Below are positions 41,298 to 50,558 of a stretch of DNA of 64,000 nt, piece by piece. The DNA comes from Allonocardiopsis opalescens. Its GTDB lineage: Bacteria > Actinomycetota > Actinomycetes > Streptosporangiales > Streptosporangiaceae. Under the pieces are notes generated by a model that was not told where the DNA came from, did not search any database, and saw nothing but the letters and a program-made list of their open reading frames with translations. The stretch spans positions 682,001 through 746,000 of the forward strand of contig NZ_PVZC01000001.1 of NCBI RefSeq assembly GCF_003002095.1, written 5' to 3'. The position numbers and the translations under genes were made by a program. Each line of letters begins with the position of its first letter. Position 1 is the stretch's first letter.

Positions 41298-41682
41298 TGG
41301 CGGGCTGATGGTCGGCGCTCCGGCCTCGCCCAGTTCAGCGAGCAGGTGGACGGCGTGGTGCTCATCACGGCTGGCCGTTCCGAACCGCTCGCCCTGCCCG
41401 CTGATCCAGCGCCTTACCAGCAGGCGCGCTCTACCTTCGCGTTGTCACGGTCGATCCGAGCTTAGTCGTTCGCAGGCGCCACCGGTGGCTCGCGTCAGGG
41501 GACGACTCCGGTCACAATCTCGCTCCGTCGGAACTAGATCGACGGTCGTCGGCGTTGATCCGGGTGTTGGCGCGTTTCGGCGTGCCGCACAACGGAATAC
41601 CGTGAACGTGGACGTATCGGACGTCCCGGCACGTCGTGAGTGCGACGATGGCGGCGAGCTTTGCGTGGCGAGAGGAGCCTTG
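41298..41682. other. Divergent promoter region between the methyltransferase gene and sigE
   Basis: 385 bp. It includes a candidate ECF promoter (41530-41556). The in-frame GTG at 41602 gives a longer sigE; if used, this region is 304 bp. Confidence 0.45.
41530..41556 (+). promoter_or_regulatory. Candidate ECF-type sigE promoter
   Basis: GGAAC (41530-41534) and GTT (41554-41556) spaced 19 bp apart, preceded by C (CGTT). This resembles the GGAA-N18-19-GTT promoters read by SigE/SigH/SigR-type factors and would allow autoregulation or control by another ECF factor. It lies about 125 bp before the likely start codon. Confidence 0.35.
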
Positions 41683-42285
41683 GTGTCGAACCTTGACCAA
41701 GCTCAGGGCGATTGGCAGCCCCCGAGCTGGGACGAGGTGGTGCGCACCCACTCGGCACGTGTGTACCGCCTCGCCTATCGGCTGACAGGCAATCAGCACG
41801 ACGCCGAGGACCTCACTCAAGAGGTCTTCGTCCGAGTGTTCCGGTCGCTTTCCACCTACACACCCGGCACCTTCGAAGGCTGGCTGCATCGGATCACCAC
41901 GAACCTGTTCCTCGATATGGCGCGCCGTCGTGCTCGCATCCGGTTCGAGGGGCTCGCTGATGACGCAGCCGAGCGTTTGCAGGGACGTGAGCCGTCGCCC
42001 GCGCAGGTCTACGACGATCGCCACTTCGATGCCGACGTCCAGGCCGCGCTCGACGCGTTGCCGCCGGAGTTCAGGGCCCCGGTGGTGCTGTGCGACATCG
42101 AAGGACTGTCCTATGAGGAGATCGCGGCCACCTTGGACGTAAAACTCGGTACAGTACGCAGCCGAATCCACCGTGGACGCGCCCAGTTGCGGGCGGCGCT
42201 CGAGCACCGGCGCGCGATCACCATCGATGAGCAGTCGGAATCGACGCTTCACCAGCGGGCGAACCAGGAGGTGGAGGGACGATGA
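41683..42285 (+). CDS. sigE: ECF RNA polymerase sigma factor SigE
   Basis: 200 aa from GTG 41683, which has AGAGGAG 6-7 bases upstream. GTG 41602 gives a 27-residue extension without an obvious RBS; alternative starts are also known for mycobacterial SigE. Sigma-70 region 2 ([20 protein letters not shown] to [14 protein letters not shown]) and region 4 ([20 protein letters not shown]) are complete. It directs envelope-stress genes. Its stop overlaps the anti-sigma ATG (ATGA). Base composition is lower in GC than most of the window. Confidence 0.93.
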   Translation: MSNLDQAQGDWQPPSWDEVVRTHSARVYRLAYRLTGNQHDAEDLTQEVFVRVFRSLSTYTPGTFEGWLHRITTNLFLDMARRRARIRFEGLADDAAERLQGREPSPAQVYDDRHFDADVQAALDALPPEFRAPVVLCDIEGLSYEEIAATLDVKLGTVRSRIHRGRAQLRAALEHRRAITIDEQSESTLHQRANQEVEGR

Positions 42286-42881
42286 GCCATTTGGGTGAGC
42301 GCCTGTCCGCGCTGGTCGACGATGAATTGGGCCATTCCGACCGCGAGTGGGCACTGAGTCACCTCGCCAAGTGTGAAGCCTGCAGGTTCGAGGCGGAAAT
42401 GCTTCGCCGGCTCAAGCGTCGGCTGAACCGGTTGGACGGTCCGGAGCCGTCGATGGACTTCCTCGGCCGCCTCTCCTCGATGACTTCCGGAAGTACCGAC
42501 GACCCTCCTACACCGCCCATGTTCCCTGGAGCCCGGCCACCTCTGGGTAGCAGCGCGCCACTGGGTGCGTCCTCGCCCTTCGCCGGCCGCACCCCGGACG
42601 GCTCGGGAAGCGCGCGCCCCTCGAACAACAACGGTCGCCTTGGCCGTTTCTCGACGCGTGCGCCGATCCGGTGGTCACGTACTCGATATGCGGTAGCAGG
42701 TGCCTCGCTCGTCGCATTGACCCTTGGCACCGCGTTCGTCGCCACCGGCGACTTCGATGGCGGCTCTGGTTCCACCCCTGGTCCTGAGGACTACGCCGTC
42801 GAAGGCGATGGATCGACTGAAGTTCCATTCTGGGATCCGTCGATCGTGACGGCCCTGACCGGAGGACTGACCGGGGAGTGA
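42282..42881 (+). CDS. rseA: Zinc-finger anti-sigma factor (RseA-like)
   Basis: 199 aa. The N-terminal ZAS domain has HxxxCxxC at H27, C31 and C34 (HLAKCEAC), which binds SigE. A Pro/Ser-rich linker (about 55-130) and one TM helix (about 136-156) follow, leaving a short exported tail. It holds SigE inactive at the membrane until a signal (redox, proteolysis or phosphorylation, depending on species) frees it. Translationally coupled to sigE by a 4-bp overlap. Confidence 0.9.
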   Translation: MSHLGERLSALVDDELGHSDREWALSHLAKCEACRFEAEMLRRLKRRLNRLDGPEPSMDFLGRLSSMTSGSTDDPPTPPMFPGARPPLGSSAPLGASSPFAGRTPDGSGSARPSNNNGRLGRFSTRAPIRWSRTRYAVAGASLVALTLGTAFVATGDFDGGSGSTPGPEDYAVEGDGSTEVPFWDPSIVTALTGGLTGE

Positions 42882-42990
42882 TTGACCGCCCGCGATGGGC
42901 GGTCACCACGATCGCGCGTTGCCGCTGACCAACCGGTCAGAGGTGGCAACGGCCAGGATTGAGTGTTGTGGCGGTTTCCATGATCCGCTG

Positions 42991-43027
42991 GTGAAGAAGA
43001 CCGCCCGCCTCGGGCGGTCTTCTTCAC
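42991..43027 (+). terminator. Rho-independent terminator after sigE-rseA
   Basis: Perfect 17-bp stem (42991-43007 with 43011-43027), 3-nt loop CCT. The 3' arm ends in TCTTCTTCAC, so the hairpin has a pyrimidine-rich end. It separates sigE-rseA from htrA, which must have its own promoter in 43028-43208. Confidence 0.85.
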
Positions 43028-43208
43028 GGCTCGGTGCCGGTCGTTCTCAAAACCACCCTCCTCCTGGCTGAGGTCGATCATGGACAGGCCGCACCTGGCC
43101 TGGTGTGAAAGCAAGCTCGTCCGAGGTGACCAAGCGACTGAGCCCGTAGGATTCTGAGGACGGACCATGACGATCGGTTCGTGAACGTGGTGCGTTCGGA
43201 GGGGCGGG

Positions 43209-44732
43209 ATGACCGGTCATAACGGACCTCATGACGGTCTCGGTGGCAAGCCGACTCCCGATCCACAACGGAATGAACGACCTCCCGCTGACGCGGCTCC
43301 CTCGGCTCCGAACGCCACCGGCGGATGGCGTCGTTCCGAAGGGCCGTATGGCTCCCCTCAATCGTCTCAGCCACCGAATGCACTCTACGGTGACCCACGG
43401 GCTGCGTACTCTTCGAGTGCCGGCTCCCCTCAGAGTGACGGTGCACTGCCCGGGCGTGGCGCTACGTCCCACACCGGAGCCCAACAATCGCTTCCAGCTG
43501 GCCAGGGCCGTAATGAGCATTGGGCTGTCGGGCCGGCTTCTCGTCCGAGTCACCAGACTGGCCAGTTCACTACGCAGACGACGCCAGGCCAGCTGCCGCC
43601 TGGTGCGGCCGGGGACAGCGAAGGACGGTCCAAGCCGCGAGGAGTGCCCTTCTTCCTGGTGTTTCTCACCATGGTCATCGTGTCCGTGGTTTCGGCCGTC
43701 GGCGGCGGTGTCGTGGGGGGTTGGTACATCCAAGGCGAGCAGGATTCGGTATTCGGTTCGCCGTACGATCCCTCAGCCGTCCCTTCCGGAACTCAGAGCC
43801 GGCCTCCTGACACCGTCGCAGGAGTCGCTCAGCGCGTGCGCCCCAGCGTGGTCTCGATCACGGCTCAAGCAGCCCAGGGACAGAGCACAGGCTCAGGCTT
43901 CGTGGTCGATGGCGGATACGTCGTCACCAACAATCACGTCATCGAGCTTGCCGCGGAGCGGGGTCGGATCGAAATCGAATTCGGTGATGGTGACGTCCGA
44001 GAGGCTCAAATCGTCGGACGGGCGGCGAGTTTCGACCTCGCGGTACTGGAGGTGGCTGAGGGCCCTCGTGTGCAGCCGCTGGAGTTCGGGGATTCGGACA
44101 GTGTCGTTGTAGGGGACACAGTGATCGCCATCGGCTCCCCTCTAGGACTGAACGGTACGGTGACCACTGGAATCATAAGTGCCGTTGACAGGCCGGTCGC
44201 GGTCGGCGAACAAGGGGCAGAATCCTATTTCAGCGCCCTGCAGACCGACGCCGCGATCAACCCCGGAAACTCTGGTGGGCCGTTGGTCGATGTCAATGGT
44301 CGCGTCATCGGCGTGAACACCGCGATCGACACCGTGGCTTCCCCGCAAACTGGGGGGCAAGGCGGCAGTATCGGGCTTGGATTCGCCATACCTTCCAACC
44401 AGGTCAACAACGTCGTCCAGCAACTGATCACCACTGGCCAGGCGACGTACGCCGTCATCGGTGCGGTGCTGGACATCCGGTATCCGGGAACAGGAGCTCG
44501 CATCATCGGCGAGGAAGGGGAGAACTCCATTATTCCCAACGGGCCTGCGGAGAATGCGGGCCTGCGTCCTGGTGACATCATTACCGAATTCAACGGATCC
44601 AGGGTCACCGGGCCGGACGAGCTGATCGTGGCGATTCGGCAGAACCAGCCAGGCGACACTGTGGACATCACCTACCTCCGCGGCGATGAGGAGAACACGA
44701 CCCAGTTGACCCTGGGCAACTCGACCGACTGA
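43209..44732 (+). CDS. htrA: HtrA-like membrane serine protease with PDZ domain
   Basis: 507 aa from ATG 43209 with GGAGGGG upstream. A long Pro/Ser/Gln-rich cytoplasmic region (~140 residues) precedes one TM helix (about 147-173). The trypsin-like domain has His in VTNNHVI, Asp in SFDLAVLEV and Ser in NPGNSGGPL. A C-terminal PDZ domain follows (about 405-500; GPAENAGLRPGDIITEFNG). It degrades or refolds damaged exported proteins and is usually under SigE. The adjacent tatB of many actinobacteria is missing here. Confidence 0.94.
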   Translation: MTGHNGPHDGLGGKPTPDPQRNERPPADAAPSAPNATGGWRRSEGPYGSPQSSQPPNALYGDPRAAYSSSAGSPQSDGALPGRGATSHTGAQQSLPAGQGRNEHWAVGPASRPSHQTGQFTTQTTPGQLPPGAAGDSEGRSKPRGVPFFLVFLTMVIVSVVSAVGGGVVGGWYIQGEQDSVFGSPYDPSAVPSGTQSRPPDTVAGVAQRVRPSVVSITAQAAQGQSTGSGFVVDGGYVVTNNHVIELAAERGRIEIEFGDGDVREAQIVGRAASFDLAVLEVAEGPRVQPLEFGDSDSVVVGDTVIAIGSPLGLNGTVTTGIISAVDRPVAVGEQGAESYFSALQTDAAINPGNSGGPLVDVNGRVIGVNTAIDTVASPQTGGQGGSIGLGFAIPSNQVNNVVQQLITTGQATYAVIGAVLDIRYPGTGARIIGEEGENSIIPNGPAENAGLRPGDIITEFNGSRVTGPDELIVAIRQNQPGDTVDITYLRGDEENTTQLTLGNSTD

Positions 44733-44820
44733 TGGACGCTGACCTGCTCAGGCAGGGCATGTGACCTCTTCGGGACGTTGAGCTTCGTCTGGTACTCCTT
44801 ATACGAGACCGAGCGTCTCC

Positions 44821-44880
44821 TGTGGACGTTCAATGCGCTCTTGTGGATAACTTTCACTGCTGGCCGCAGCCTGTGGATAA
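44821..44880 (-). promoter_or_regulatory. Three phased DnaA-box-like sites (TGTGGA..)
   Basis: TGTGGATAA occurs twice in the same orientation (44842-44850 and 44872-44880), exactly 30 bp apart. A third, weaker TGTGGACGT is at 44821-44829, 21 bp before the first. The reverse complement is TTATCCACA, the classical DnaA box. Spacing of about 2 and 3 helical turns puts them on the same face of the DNA. They lie in the AT-rich leader of the HNH gene. Function unproven. Confidence 0.4.
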
Positions 44881-44967
44881 CGGGCTGGTGCCCCGCCCGA
44901 ACTCATGTTACGAATAGCAGCCATCTGCGCTCCGCTTAGAGCGCGGCCGTCTGCTGAAAGGATGAAC

Positions 44968-46215
44968 ATGAGTGCAGAATCGCCAACTGCTGCGGCGTCT
45001 CGACTGTTCGCGCAGATACAGGATGCGCTTTCAGAGTTGGTCACGATCTCTGACGATGACCTTGGTGTTCTTCCCGCCTCGTTGCTCGGAGGGCTAACGG
45101 TCGATCTACTTGCGATGCGTGACAAGGTGGAGTTGTGCGCCCTGCGCTCGATGCGATTGTTCGTCAATCAGGGGGGTGTCGATAAATCTAATGCAAACGG
45201 AATCAAGCAGTGGTTGGTGCGCAACGGGAAAATGAGTCATGCCGACGCGTCACGCCGCGCACACGTTGTCCGCCATCTCCACGGCTTGAAAAGGACTCGC
45301 TCGGCAGTCGATGGAGGTGTCATCGGACTCGGGCACATGATGGTTGCGGCTGGCTGTGCCGATACTGCGTTAAAGGATCTCAAAGTTGAAGAGGACGGCA
45401 TCAAGCCTGTCGAACTCTACGACCGTTTGGATAAAGAGTTCGCCGAAACCGCGATCCGCTTCAACGTTCCACTGTTGCAGCGAATGCAGAGTCAGATCCG
45501 TGCCGTCGTGAACCCGCCAGGTGTGGAGCGAGAGTTCGAACGGCAATGTGATCGCCGTGAACTGCAGATGATGCGTGAAGCAACAGGCGCACTCAACGTC
45601 AACATCAAAGTTGATGCCGCCTCTGCGACATTCGTTGAAGAAGCCATTCGACTTCATCTCCCACCGAACGATCGTAAACGAACGTTCGCACAGCGTGCCA
45701 ACGACGCCTTCGTGGAAGTCTGTAAGATCGCAATTGATGCCGCAGATTCGAAGTTGCCGCGCAAGGGAAACGCAGTCGCGGTCCGGGTTCATGTCGGCAT
45801 CGACAGCCTGTCTCCGTCATCGCAGAGCAGGGCAACCGTCACCGACTCGGGCAGGACCGTGCCGCTCTCTGCTGCACGCGCGATGACAAACGGTGACAGC
45901 GTTCTGCAACGAATACTCACGGAACCGGCCAGTGGCAATCCTCTGGACATCGGGACTGCAGCACAATTGTTCCCACCGAATATTCGCGTCGCGGTAGCCG
46001 CCAAGTTCGGCAATTGCCAATGGGAAGAGGGCTGCAGTGTTCCGGTTGCCGCCTGTGACATCAGTATGAAGACACCATGGTGGCGCGGAGGCGTCGACGA
46101 TATGGCGAACGCCATACCCTTGTGCTGGCATCATCATCTACTGAAAGAGAATCGATACGTCCTCGACTACTACCGAAAAAGCTTCGAGGCTCGAGCGCAG
46201 GAGCGAGCCGCTTAG
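44968..46215 (+). CDS. DUF222-type HNH protein (13E12 repeat-like), degenerate HNH
   Basis: 415 aa from ATG 44968; GAAAGG lies 6 bases before it, and other in-frame ATGs are at 44905 and 44962. An N-terminal helical DUF222-like domain is followed by a C-terminal zinc-ribbon/HNH fold: CQWEEGC, CDISMKTPWWRGG, DDMANAIPLCWHHH. In most relatives the third element reads CDxHHI; here HH is replaced by SM, so the catalytic His is absent, while Asn and the last His remain. Its composition is clearly AT-richer than the genome and it separates htrA from mrp. It looks like a mobile or recently acquired gene. Confidence 0.8.
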   Translation: MSAESPTAAASRLFAQIQDALSELVTISDDDLGVLPASLLGGLTVDLLAMRDKVELCALRSMRLFVNQGGVDKSNANGIKQWLVRNGKMSHADASRRAHVVRHLHGLKRTRSAVDGGVIGLGHMMVAAGCADTALKDLKVEEDGIKPVELYDRLDKEFAETAIRFNVPLLQRMQSQIRAVVNPPGVEREFERQCDRRELQMMREATGALNVNIKVDAASATFVEEAIRLHLPPNDRKRTFAQRANDAFVEVCKIAIDAADSKLPRKGNAVAVRVHVGIDSLSPSSQSRATVTDSGRTVPLSAARAMTNGDSVLQRILTEPASGNPLDIGTAAQLFPPNIRVAVAAKFGNCQWEEGCSVPVAACDISMKTPWWRGGVDDMANAIPLCWHHHLLKENRYVLDYYRKSFEARAQERAA

Positions 46216-46275
46216 AACGGTCTTGCCGTCAGACGACTAGGGCCATCACATCGGACACGGCCGCTTGCCGCCGGT

Positions 46276-47415
46276 CTAGCGGGCCACCGGAGTCAGGTTC
46301 AGTGGACGGCCGGCAAGACCGCGACCGGTACCCAGCAGTTCCTTGGCGATCCGCCTCAGCTCGACGCTCGACGATGCCGAAGGTTCTGACAGGACCAGCG
46401 GTTCACCTGAGTCCCCCCCGACGCGCAGATCTACGTCGATAGGCACCTGGCCCAACAGCGGAACCTTCGCCCCTAGAGACCGGGTCAACCCGTCCGCGAC
46501 CGCCTGACCGCCCCCGCTACCGAACACCTCGATACGCTCATCGCAGTGCGGACACGTGAGGTAGGCCATGTTCTCGATCACGCCGACGATCCGCTGGTGC
46601 GTCTGGGAGGCGATGGAGCCGGCTCGCTCCGCCACCTCCGCCGCGGCCAGCTGGGGTGTTGTGACGACCAGGATTTCGGCTGACGGAAGCAGTTGCGCCA
46701 CGGAGATCGCGACATCACCGGTGCCTGGAGGAAGGTCCATGAGCAAGACGTCCAGGTCGCCCCAGTACACATCGGCGAGGAACTGCTGCAGTGCCCGGTG
46801 CAGCATCGGGCCGCGCCAGACGACAGGAGCGTTTCCTGCCGTGAACATGCCGACCGAGATGACCTTCACGTCCTTCGCGGAAGGCGGCATGATCATGTCG
46901 GCCACCTTCGTCGGCCGGTCGGTCACACCCAGCATCCGCGGGACCGAATGCCCGTAGATGTCCGCGTCGACTACGCCGACCTTGTGCCCCTGAGCGGCCA
47001 TCGCCGCGGCCAGGTTGACTGTCACAGACGACTTGCCGACACCACCCTTGCCGCTTGCGACGGCGAAGACCTTCGTCAACGAGTTCGGCTTCGCGAAGGG
47101 GATCTCGCGTTCCGGCTGGTTCCCGCGCAGCTTGGTCTGTAGGTCTCGGCGCTGTTGTTCGCTCATGACGTCGAGTTCGACGGAGACTGTTGAGACCCCA
47201 GGTACCTGCTTGACCGCCGACGTCGTGTCCGAGGTGATCCGATCACGCATCGGACAGCCGGCGACGGTGAGGTAGATCTCCACCCGGACGTCGCCGTCAG
47301 GCCCGATTGCGACATCTTTCACCATGTCGAGCTCGGTGATGGGGCGGCGGATCTCCGGGTCGTGAACCGTTGCCAGTGCTTGCTGAACCTGCTCAACGGT
47401 CGGTGCGGTGGCCAT
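46276..47415 (-). CDS. mrp: Mrp/NBP35-family iron-sulfur carrier P-loop ATPase
   Basis: 379 aa from ATG 47415. The N-terminal MIP18/DUF59 domain (about 1-90; ATVHDPEIRRPI, CPMRDRI) is followed by the ParA-like ATPase with deviant Walker A GKGGVGKSS, DADIYGHSVPRMLG and LLMDLPPGTGD. CPHC near residue 280 is the Fe-S binding pair. It carries clusters to target apoproteins. Convergent with the HNH gene (60-bp gap). Confidence 0.94.
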   Translation of the reverse strand: MATAPTVEQVQQALATVHDPEIRRPITELDMVKDVAIGPDGDVRVEIYLTVAGCPMRDRITSDTTSAVKQVPGVSTVSVELDVMSEQQRRDLQTKLRGNQPEREIPFAKPNSLTKVFAVASGKGGVGKSSVTVNLAAAMAAQGHKVGVVDADIYGHSVPRMLGVTDRPTKVADMIMPPSAKDVKVISVGMFTAGNAPVVWRGPMLHRALQQFLADVYWGDLDVLLMDLPPGTGDVAISVAQLLPSAEILVVTTPQLAAAEVAERAGSIASQTHQRIVGVIENMAYLTCPHCDERIEVFGSGGGQAVADGLTRSLGAKVPLLGQVPIDVDLRVGGDSGEPLVLSEPSASSSVELRRIAKELLGTGRGLAGRPLNLTPVAR

Positions 47416-47801
47416 GCTCCCATGGTATGCACTGGTGCCACTCCCTTGGTCGCTGGGCCGGACCGGCAACAAGCCGCGACAGCGTCTGCTTGCCCAGCAG
47501 TACCGCGGCTGTGGCCGAGTGTCCGACCAGCCGCGTGCTGCTTCAGCCGCTGTAGCTATGACAACGGACTGGTACGACATATTGATTGCACGGCATCATC
47601 GGCACCTGCCGCAGAGCGTCTCCCTAGGTGCTCGTCGTAGTGCAACAGGAATGAAAAGGCGGCTTGACGATTCCTGGCTCCATAGGGCTCGTGTTTCCAT
47701 CAAATATTTTTCCTTTGTATTGTGACTCACATTTGGTATGTGCTGAGCTGGTAGGGCAACAAAATATCCAACGAAGGGAAGACCTGATCCGGGCTGTGGT
47801 A
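47416..47801. other. Divergent intergenic region between mrp and the PHP gene
   Basis: 386 bp without coding pattern, distinctly AT-rich from about 47690 to 47800 (contains AAATATTTTTCC). Promoters of both genes should lie here, but no clear consensus pair was recognised. Confidence 0.4.
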
Positions 47802-48662
47802 ATGCGCTACTCTGGGAAGGTGTCCATCGACCTGCATTCACACAGCAACGTCTCTGACGGGACTGAACCCCCCGAAGAAGTCATCAGACTTGCCCGCGTG
47901 GCGGGAGTTAAGACCTTGGCCCTCACTGACCATGACACGGTCGGTGGCCTGGCGGCGGCTGCTGCGGTTCTGCCGCCTGGCATGACGCTCATTCCCGGTA
48001 TGGAGCTCTCATGTCGGTACCTAGATCGGAGCGTGCATCTACTTGCCTACCTGTTCGACTCGAGTAATGAAGAGTTGTCAGCAGAATTGCGTCGTATCCG
48101 AGAGTCTCGCGATATTCGTGCCCGGGAAATGGTCGACCGTTTGTCGTCCCACGGGATCCCGATCAACTGGGAGATTGTGAGCGGTATCGCCGGTGACGGA
48201 GTGGTCGGACGTCCGCACATCGCTCGCGCAATGGTCCAGATCGGAGCCGCAAGCGACGTTCAGGAGGTCTTCGACCTCTGGATCTCTCCAGGAACGCCCG
48301 GCTATGTGCACCGGTACGCGCTCGAGCCGGTGCGAGCTGTCGAGTTGGTCCGCGCTGCGGGCGGTGTCGCAGTGATCGCGCATCCCGCGCGTGGCGATGA
48401 GGGACCGCAGCCTGTCGAGTTGGTGGAGCGGATGGCCGCCGTCGGCCTCGGCGGAATCGAAGTGGATCACCCGATGCACGATCGGACTGAACGTGAGTTC
48501 TGGCGTGGGGTGGCCGAGAGCTTGTCGATCGTGGCGACCGGGTCCAGCGACGACCACGGAAGTCTGACGGGGCACCGGCTAGGGTGCGAGACCACTGATC
48601 CGGACGCGCTGGAGGCGTTGATCGCCGGGGCGTCCGGTGCGGTGCCCCTGACCGGCGTTTGA
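47802..48662 (+). CDS. PHP-domain metal-dependent phosphoesterase
   Basis: 286 aa from ATG 47802; GTG 47820, directly before S-I-D-L-H-S-H-S, is an alternative. PHP motifs: HSHSNVSDG, LTDHDT, GMELSCRY, VIAHPARG, GSSDDHG. It resembles 3',5'-nucleoside bisphosphatase (RNase AM/YciV-like) enzymes. Lower GC than the genome average. It is divergent from mrp and followed 137 bp later by the MBL-fold gene. Confidence 0.88.
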   Translation: MRYSGKVSIDLHSHSNVSDGTEPPEEVIRLARVAGVKTLALTDHDTVGGLAAAAAVLPPGMTLIPGMELSCRYLDRSVHLLAYLFDSSNEELSAELRRIRESRDIRAREMVDRLSSHGIPINWEIVSGIAGDGVVGRPHIARAMVQIGAASDVQEVFDLWISPGTPGYVHRYALEPVRAVELVRAAGGVAVIAHPARGDEGPQPVELVERMAAVGLGGIEVDHPMHDRTEREFWRGVAESLSIVATGSSDDHGSLTGHRLGCETTDPDALEALIAGASGAVPLTGV

Positions 48663-48799
48663 TGATTCGTTCAGGTTGGTGCGGTATAGCAGAGACGGTC
48701 GCAATGGCGAGTGCGGACCAGCAAGATGGAGACGTCCGCCGGCGGCTGTTCTGGCGGCACAGTCACGGTCCGATCGAGTAGACCGACGGAGAGGCTCCG

Positions 48800-49651
48800 G
48801 TGTTCTGGAAGAAGAAGGCCAAGCAGGAATCGGCGAGTGGCGATGGATCGCCGGAAGGTGCTCCGGCCGACGTCGATACGAACTCTGTCGCCAAGGCGAA
48901 GGATGAGGTCGATGGCGCCTCCACGCCTGAGCGGCCTGCAGATGCGATCGACGCGGATAACGTCGCGGACGCGGAAGCGGTGAGCGATGGCGGATCCGAT
49001 GAGGCTGAAGCCGCCTCTGATGATGGGATCCGCCTGGTCGAAAGCACGGGCACGCTGACCGTTGATGACGTCGAACATGCGGCCGTCAGCAATTCGTGGA
49101 TCTTCCCTGTCAGCGATGACGAAGTGATCGTCGTTGACCCGGCCTTCGACGGTGACGCGCTCGTCAAGGCGGTCGGCGGTCGGGAAGTCGTCCTGGTGCT
49201 CTGCACGAGCGGTGTCCGCGACCACATCGCCGGGGCGCTCGCCGTGGCCGAGGCCGATGAGGCGCCGATCGCGCTGCACAAGAAGGAGTTGCGGCTCTGG
49301 CGTCGCGAGCACGGAGCTGAGCAGGTTCCGGACCTGGAGTTGGAGGACGGCGGCACGCTTGAGGTCGGTGACGTCACCATCGAGGTTCTGGCGACGCCCG
49401 GCTCGAGTCCCGGGGCGGTCTCCTTCTACGTCCCCGAACGCGGTGTGGTGTTCACGGGGGACACGCTGGTGAAGGGCCGGCCGGGGCCTGTCGGCGACGG
49501 GTATCGGGACTTCACCGGGCAGCTGGCCTCCATCGGGGAGACACTGCTGGCGCTGCCGGCCGATACACGCGTGCTCCCGGCGCATGGTGAAGAGACGACG
49601 ATCGCCGCAGAGGCGGCGAACTTCGACGACTGGGTGACGCCCGAGGACTAG
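48800..49651 (+). CDS. Metallo-beta-lactamase-fold protein with degenerate metal site
   Basis: 283 aa from a GTG. A charged Ala/Asp/Glu-rich N-terminal ~75 residues precede an MBL fold. The usual HxHxDH reads SGVRDH, losing two His; the next His, normally TPGHTPG, reads TPGSSPG. The late Asp (FTGDTLV) and last His (LPAHGEE) remain. Such a pattern is not compatible with the standard two-metal hydrolase. Some actinobacterial homologues are similarly altered. It may be a binding or structural protein. Confidence 0.75.
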   Translation: MFWKKKAKQESASGDGSPEGAPADVDTNSVAKAKDEVDGASTPERPADAIDADNVADAEAVSDGGSDEAEAASDDGIRLVESTGTLTVDDVEHAAVSNSWIFPVSDDEVIVVDPAFDGDALVKAVGGREVVLVLCTSGVRDHIAGALAVAEADEAPIALHKKELRLWRREHGAEQVPDLELEDGGTLEVGDVTIEVLATPGSSPGAVSFYVPERGVVFTGDTLVKGRPGPVGDGYRDFTGQLASIGETLLALPADTRVLPAHGEETTIAAEAANFDDWVTPED

Positions 49652-49682
49652 TGTTCTGCCTGGACGAGCTGCGGCGGATGCC

Positions 49683-50558
49683 TCATCCGGCGAGTGCTCC
49701 GCCGCGCTCGCAGGCGTTCCAGAAGTCGGTCAAAGCGCTTGCGGTCGTTTCGGGCGCCTCGACATTGGGGGAGTGCGCGGCGCCGGGGACGACGACTCGG
49801 CTGGCGCCGAGTTGTTCGGCCATCTCGGCCTGCACCTGAGGTGGCCAGGCGTCGTCGTTTTCGCCGTAGAGGACGAGTTTGGGCACTGGAACCGCGGCCA
49901 GTTCGGCGACGCGGTCGGCGGCGGAGGTGACCTCGTGGGCCATCTGTGCCAGGCCGGCGGGAGTGTTCGCTACCATCCGCTTGTAGAGGAACGCCTTCAC
50001 TTCCTGGGGCAGCGTGGATGCGGCCACTCCGGCGCTCAGGTTGTGTTCCCAGATCTCTTCGACCGTGTAGCTCTGCAGGGCCGTGATCAGGCGCCGTGCG
50101 TCCGACTCGCGGGCGCCGGCGATGGCGCCTGGCCCGGAGCTCATGATCGTGTACGACGCGATGCCGGCGGCGTCCGTGATGACGGCCTCTCGGGTGACGA
50201 GTCCGCCCATGGAGTGGCCGAGTAGGTGGACGCCCTCGGAGTCGAGGGCGTCGATGAGGGCGAGGATGTCCACGCCCAGTTCGGCGAGCGCGTAGGCGGC
50301 GGGGTCGTCGGGCCCGGGGGATTCGTACTGGCCGCGCATGTCGATGGCGATGACTCGGCGGCGGGCGTGGGCGAGGGTTTGCAGCAGGGCGATGAAGTCT
50401 TCTTTGCTGCCGGTGAAGCCGGGGACCAGTACCGCCGTCTGGCGTTCGCAGGATCCTGACGTGGGGAGGGCTTCGAGTGCGGCGAGGGTGCCCCGGGCAG
50501 TCGGGATGTCCACGCGGCGCACGCCGGGGGGAAGGGTCAGGAAACGCGGTGTGCTCAC
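49683..50558 (-). CDS. Alpha/beta hydrolase
   Basis: 291 aa from a GTG. Nucleophile Ser in LLGHSMGGLV, oxyanion region VLVPGFTGSKED, Asp near YGENDDAWPP and His in PGAAHSPNVE. Soluble, no signal peptide. Its type is common next to the RhlE-type helicase in actinobacteria. Substrate unknown. Convergent with the MBL-fold gene (31-bp gap). Confidence 0.88.
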   Translation of the reverse strand: MSTPRFLTLPPGVRRVDIPTARGTLAALEALPTSGSCERQTAVLVPGFTGSKEDFIALLQTLAHARRRVIAIDMRGQYESPGPDDPAAYALAELGVDILALIDALDSEGVHLLGHSMGGLVTREAVITDAAGIASYTIMSSGPGAIAGARESDARRLITALQSYTVEEIWEHNLSAGVAASTLPQEVKAFLYKRMVANTPAGLAQMAHEVTSAADRVAELAAVPVPKLVLYGENDDAWPPQVQAEMAEQLGASRVVVPGAAHSPNVEAPETTASALTDFWNACERGGALAG

